Source: Azadirachta indica
Taxonomy: Eukaryota; Streptophyta; Magnoliopsida; Sapindales; Meliaceae
Direction of reading: 5' to 3'
DNA length: 64,000 bases
Assembly (NCBI GenBank): GCA_022749755.1
Contig: CM040443.1
Span: 11,195,744 to 11,259,743 of the forward strand
Under the pieces are notes generated by a model. That model was not told the origin of the DNA. It saw only the letters and a list, made by a program, of their open reading frames with translations, and ran no database searches. A program made the position numbers and the translations under genes. This document shows, one piece after another, positions 63,751-64,000 of this stretch; the first letter of the stretch is position 1; the number at the start of each line of letters is the position of its first letter.

Positions 63751-64000
63751 CTACTCCCAGGAGAAAGAGAGTGTTTGGTGAGTTCCAGTTCTAGATGACC
63801 CATCAGCCCCAATCTGAAATGTATCCTGGCCATGGCCATGGAAGTTGGCAGTGCTACTGCTATCAGTGACTAAATTGGATCCTATTGGCTCACCGTTCAT
63901 TCCTAGCCCGCTGTAATTCAGACTTGGAATCAAGGACTGAGCTGCGGGGATTGAGTGATCAGTCTGCACCATATGGCTGAAACCAATCTCCCCAGTCTCT
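63751..64000 (-). CDS. C-terminal end of an unidentified protein (5' partial)
   Basis: An open minus-strand frame runs from the window edge to a TAG at 63751-63753. It encodes at least 83 residues ending GTHQTLSFSWE. The composition is rich in Ser, Gly, Asn and Gln (GLGMNGEPIGSN, FHGHGQDTFQIG) with no hydrophobic segment, like the disordered C-terminal tail of a plant transcription factor. The frame is open to the edge, and an internal ATG at 63972 is not evidence of a start. I do not recognise the family. Confidence 0.55.
   Translation of the reverse strand, partial: ETGEIGFSHMVQTDHSIPAAQSLIPSLNYSGLGMNGEPIGSNLVTDSSSTANFHGHGQDTFQIGADGSSRTGTHQTLSFSWE

Overview
The window is plant nuclear DNA from a core eudicot, probably a woody rosid. 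The evidence is GT-AG introns, very AT-rich intergenic DNA, and a gene set found only in land plants or angiosperms: a CHASE-type cytokinin receptor, a CAMTA transcription factor, a SEPALLATA MADS-box gene and DUF3339 membrane proteins. The species cannot be fixed from the sequence alone. Exon boundaries were read by eye from reading-frame continuity, splice sites and family knowledge, and every model closes in frame.

Layout. (1) 455-5011 (+): all but the N-terminal exon(s) of a cytokinin receptor histidine kinase of the AHK3 type. (2) 6186-6267 (+): tRNA-Ser(UGA). (3) 6655-8505 (+): NTF2, the Ran import factor. (4) 9853-11785 (-): a two-exon gene for a single-pass membrane protein of unknown function. 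(5) 13253-21981 (-): a complete 13-exon CAMTA4-type calmodulin-binding transcription activator. (6) 22-27 kb: AT-rich, no gene seen. (7) 27334-27543 and 30985-31194 (+): two intronless DUF3339 genes, a tandem pair. (8) 34102-36013 (-): a two-exon gene for a two-pass membrane protein. (9) 36-43.7 kb: AT-rich, with transposon-like inverted repeats. (10) 43759-49563 (-): a complete 8-exon SEPALLATA3-type MADS-box gene. (11) 50-61.8 kb: a large gene-poor stretch upstream of SEP3, containing a Mutator-like element with gene-like cargo. (12) 61797-62180 (-): a small intronless plant gene. (13) 63751-64000 (-): the C-terminal end of an unidentified protein that runs off the window.

The genes do not form a pathway. 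AHK3 perceives cytokinin at the ER or plasma membrane, CAMTA4 links calcium/calmodulin to transcription, and SEP3 is a floral organ identity co-factor. The AHK3-NTF2 adjacency matches the Arabidopsis order (At1g27320 next to At1g27310), so this corner is probably ancestral microsynteny. No microbial-style system, CRISPR array or viral insertion was seen. The most interesting unexplained structures are several non-autonomous DNA elements with clear terminal inverted repeats. The best are 58919-60220, with a perfect 10-bp target duplication and a signal-peptide-like ORF inside, and 32784-33767, with long inverted repeats and an extra internal copy of its terminus. There is also a foldback element inside a CAMTA4 intron.
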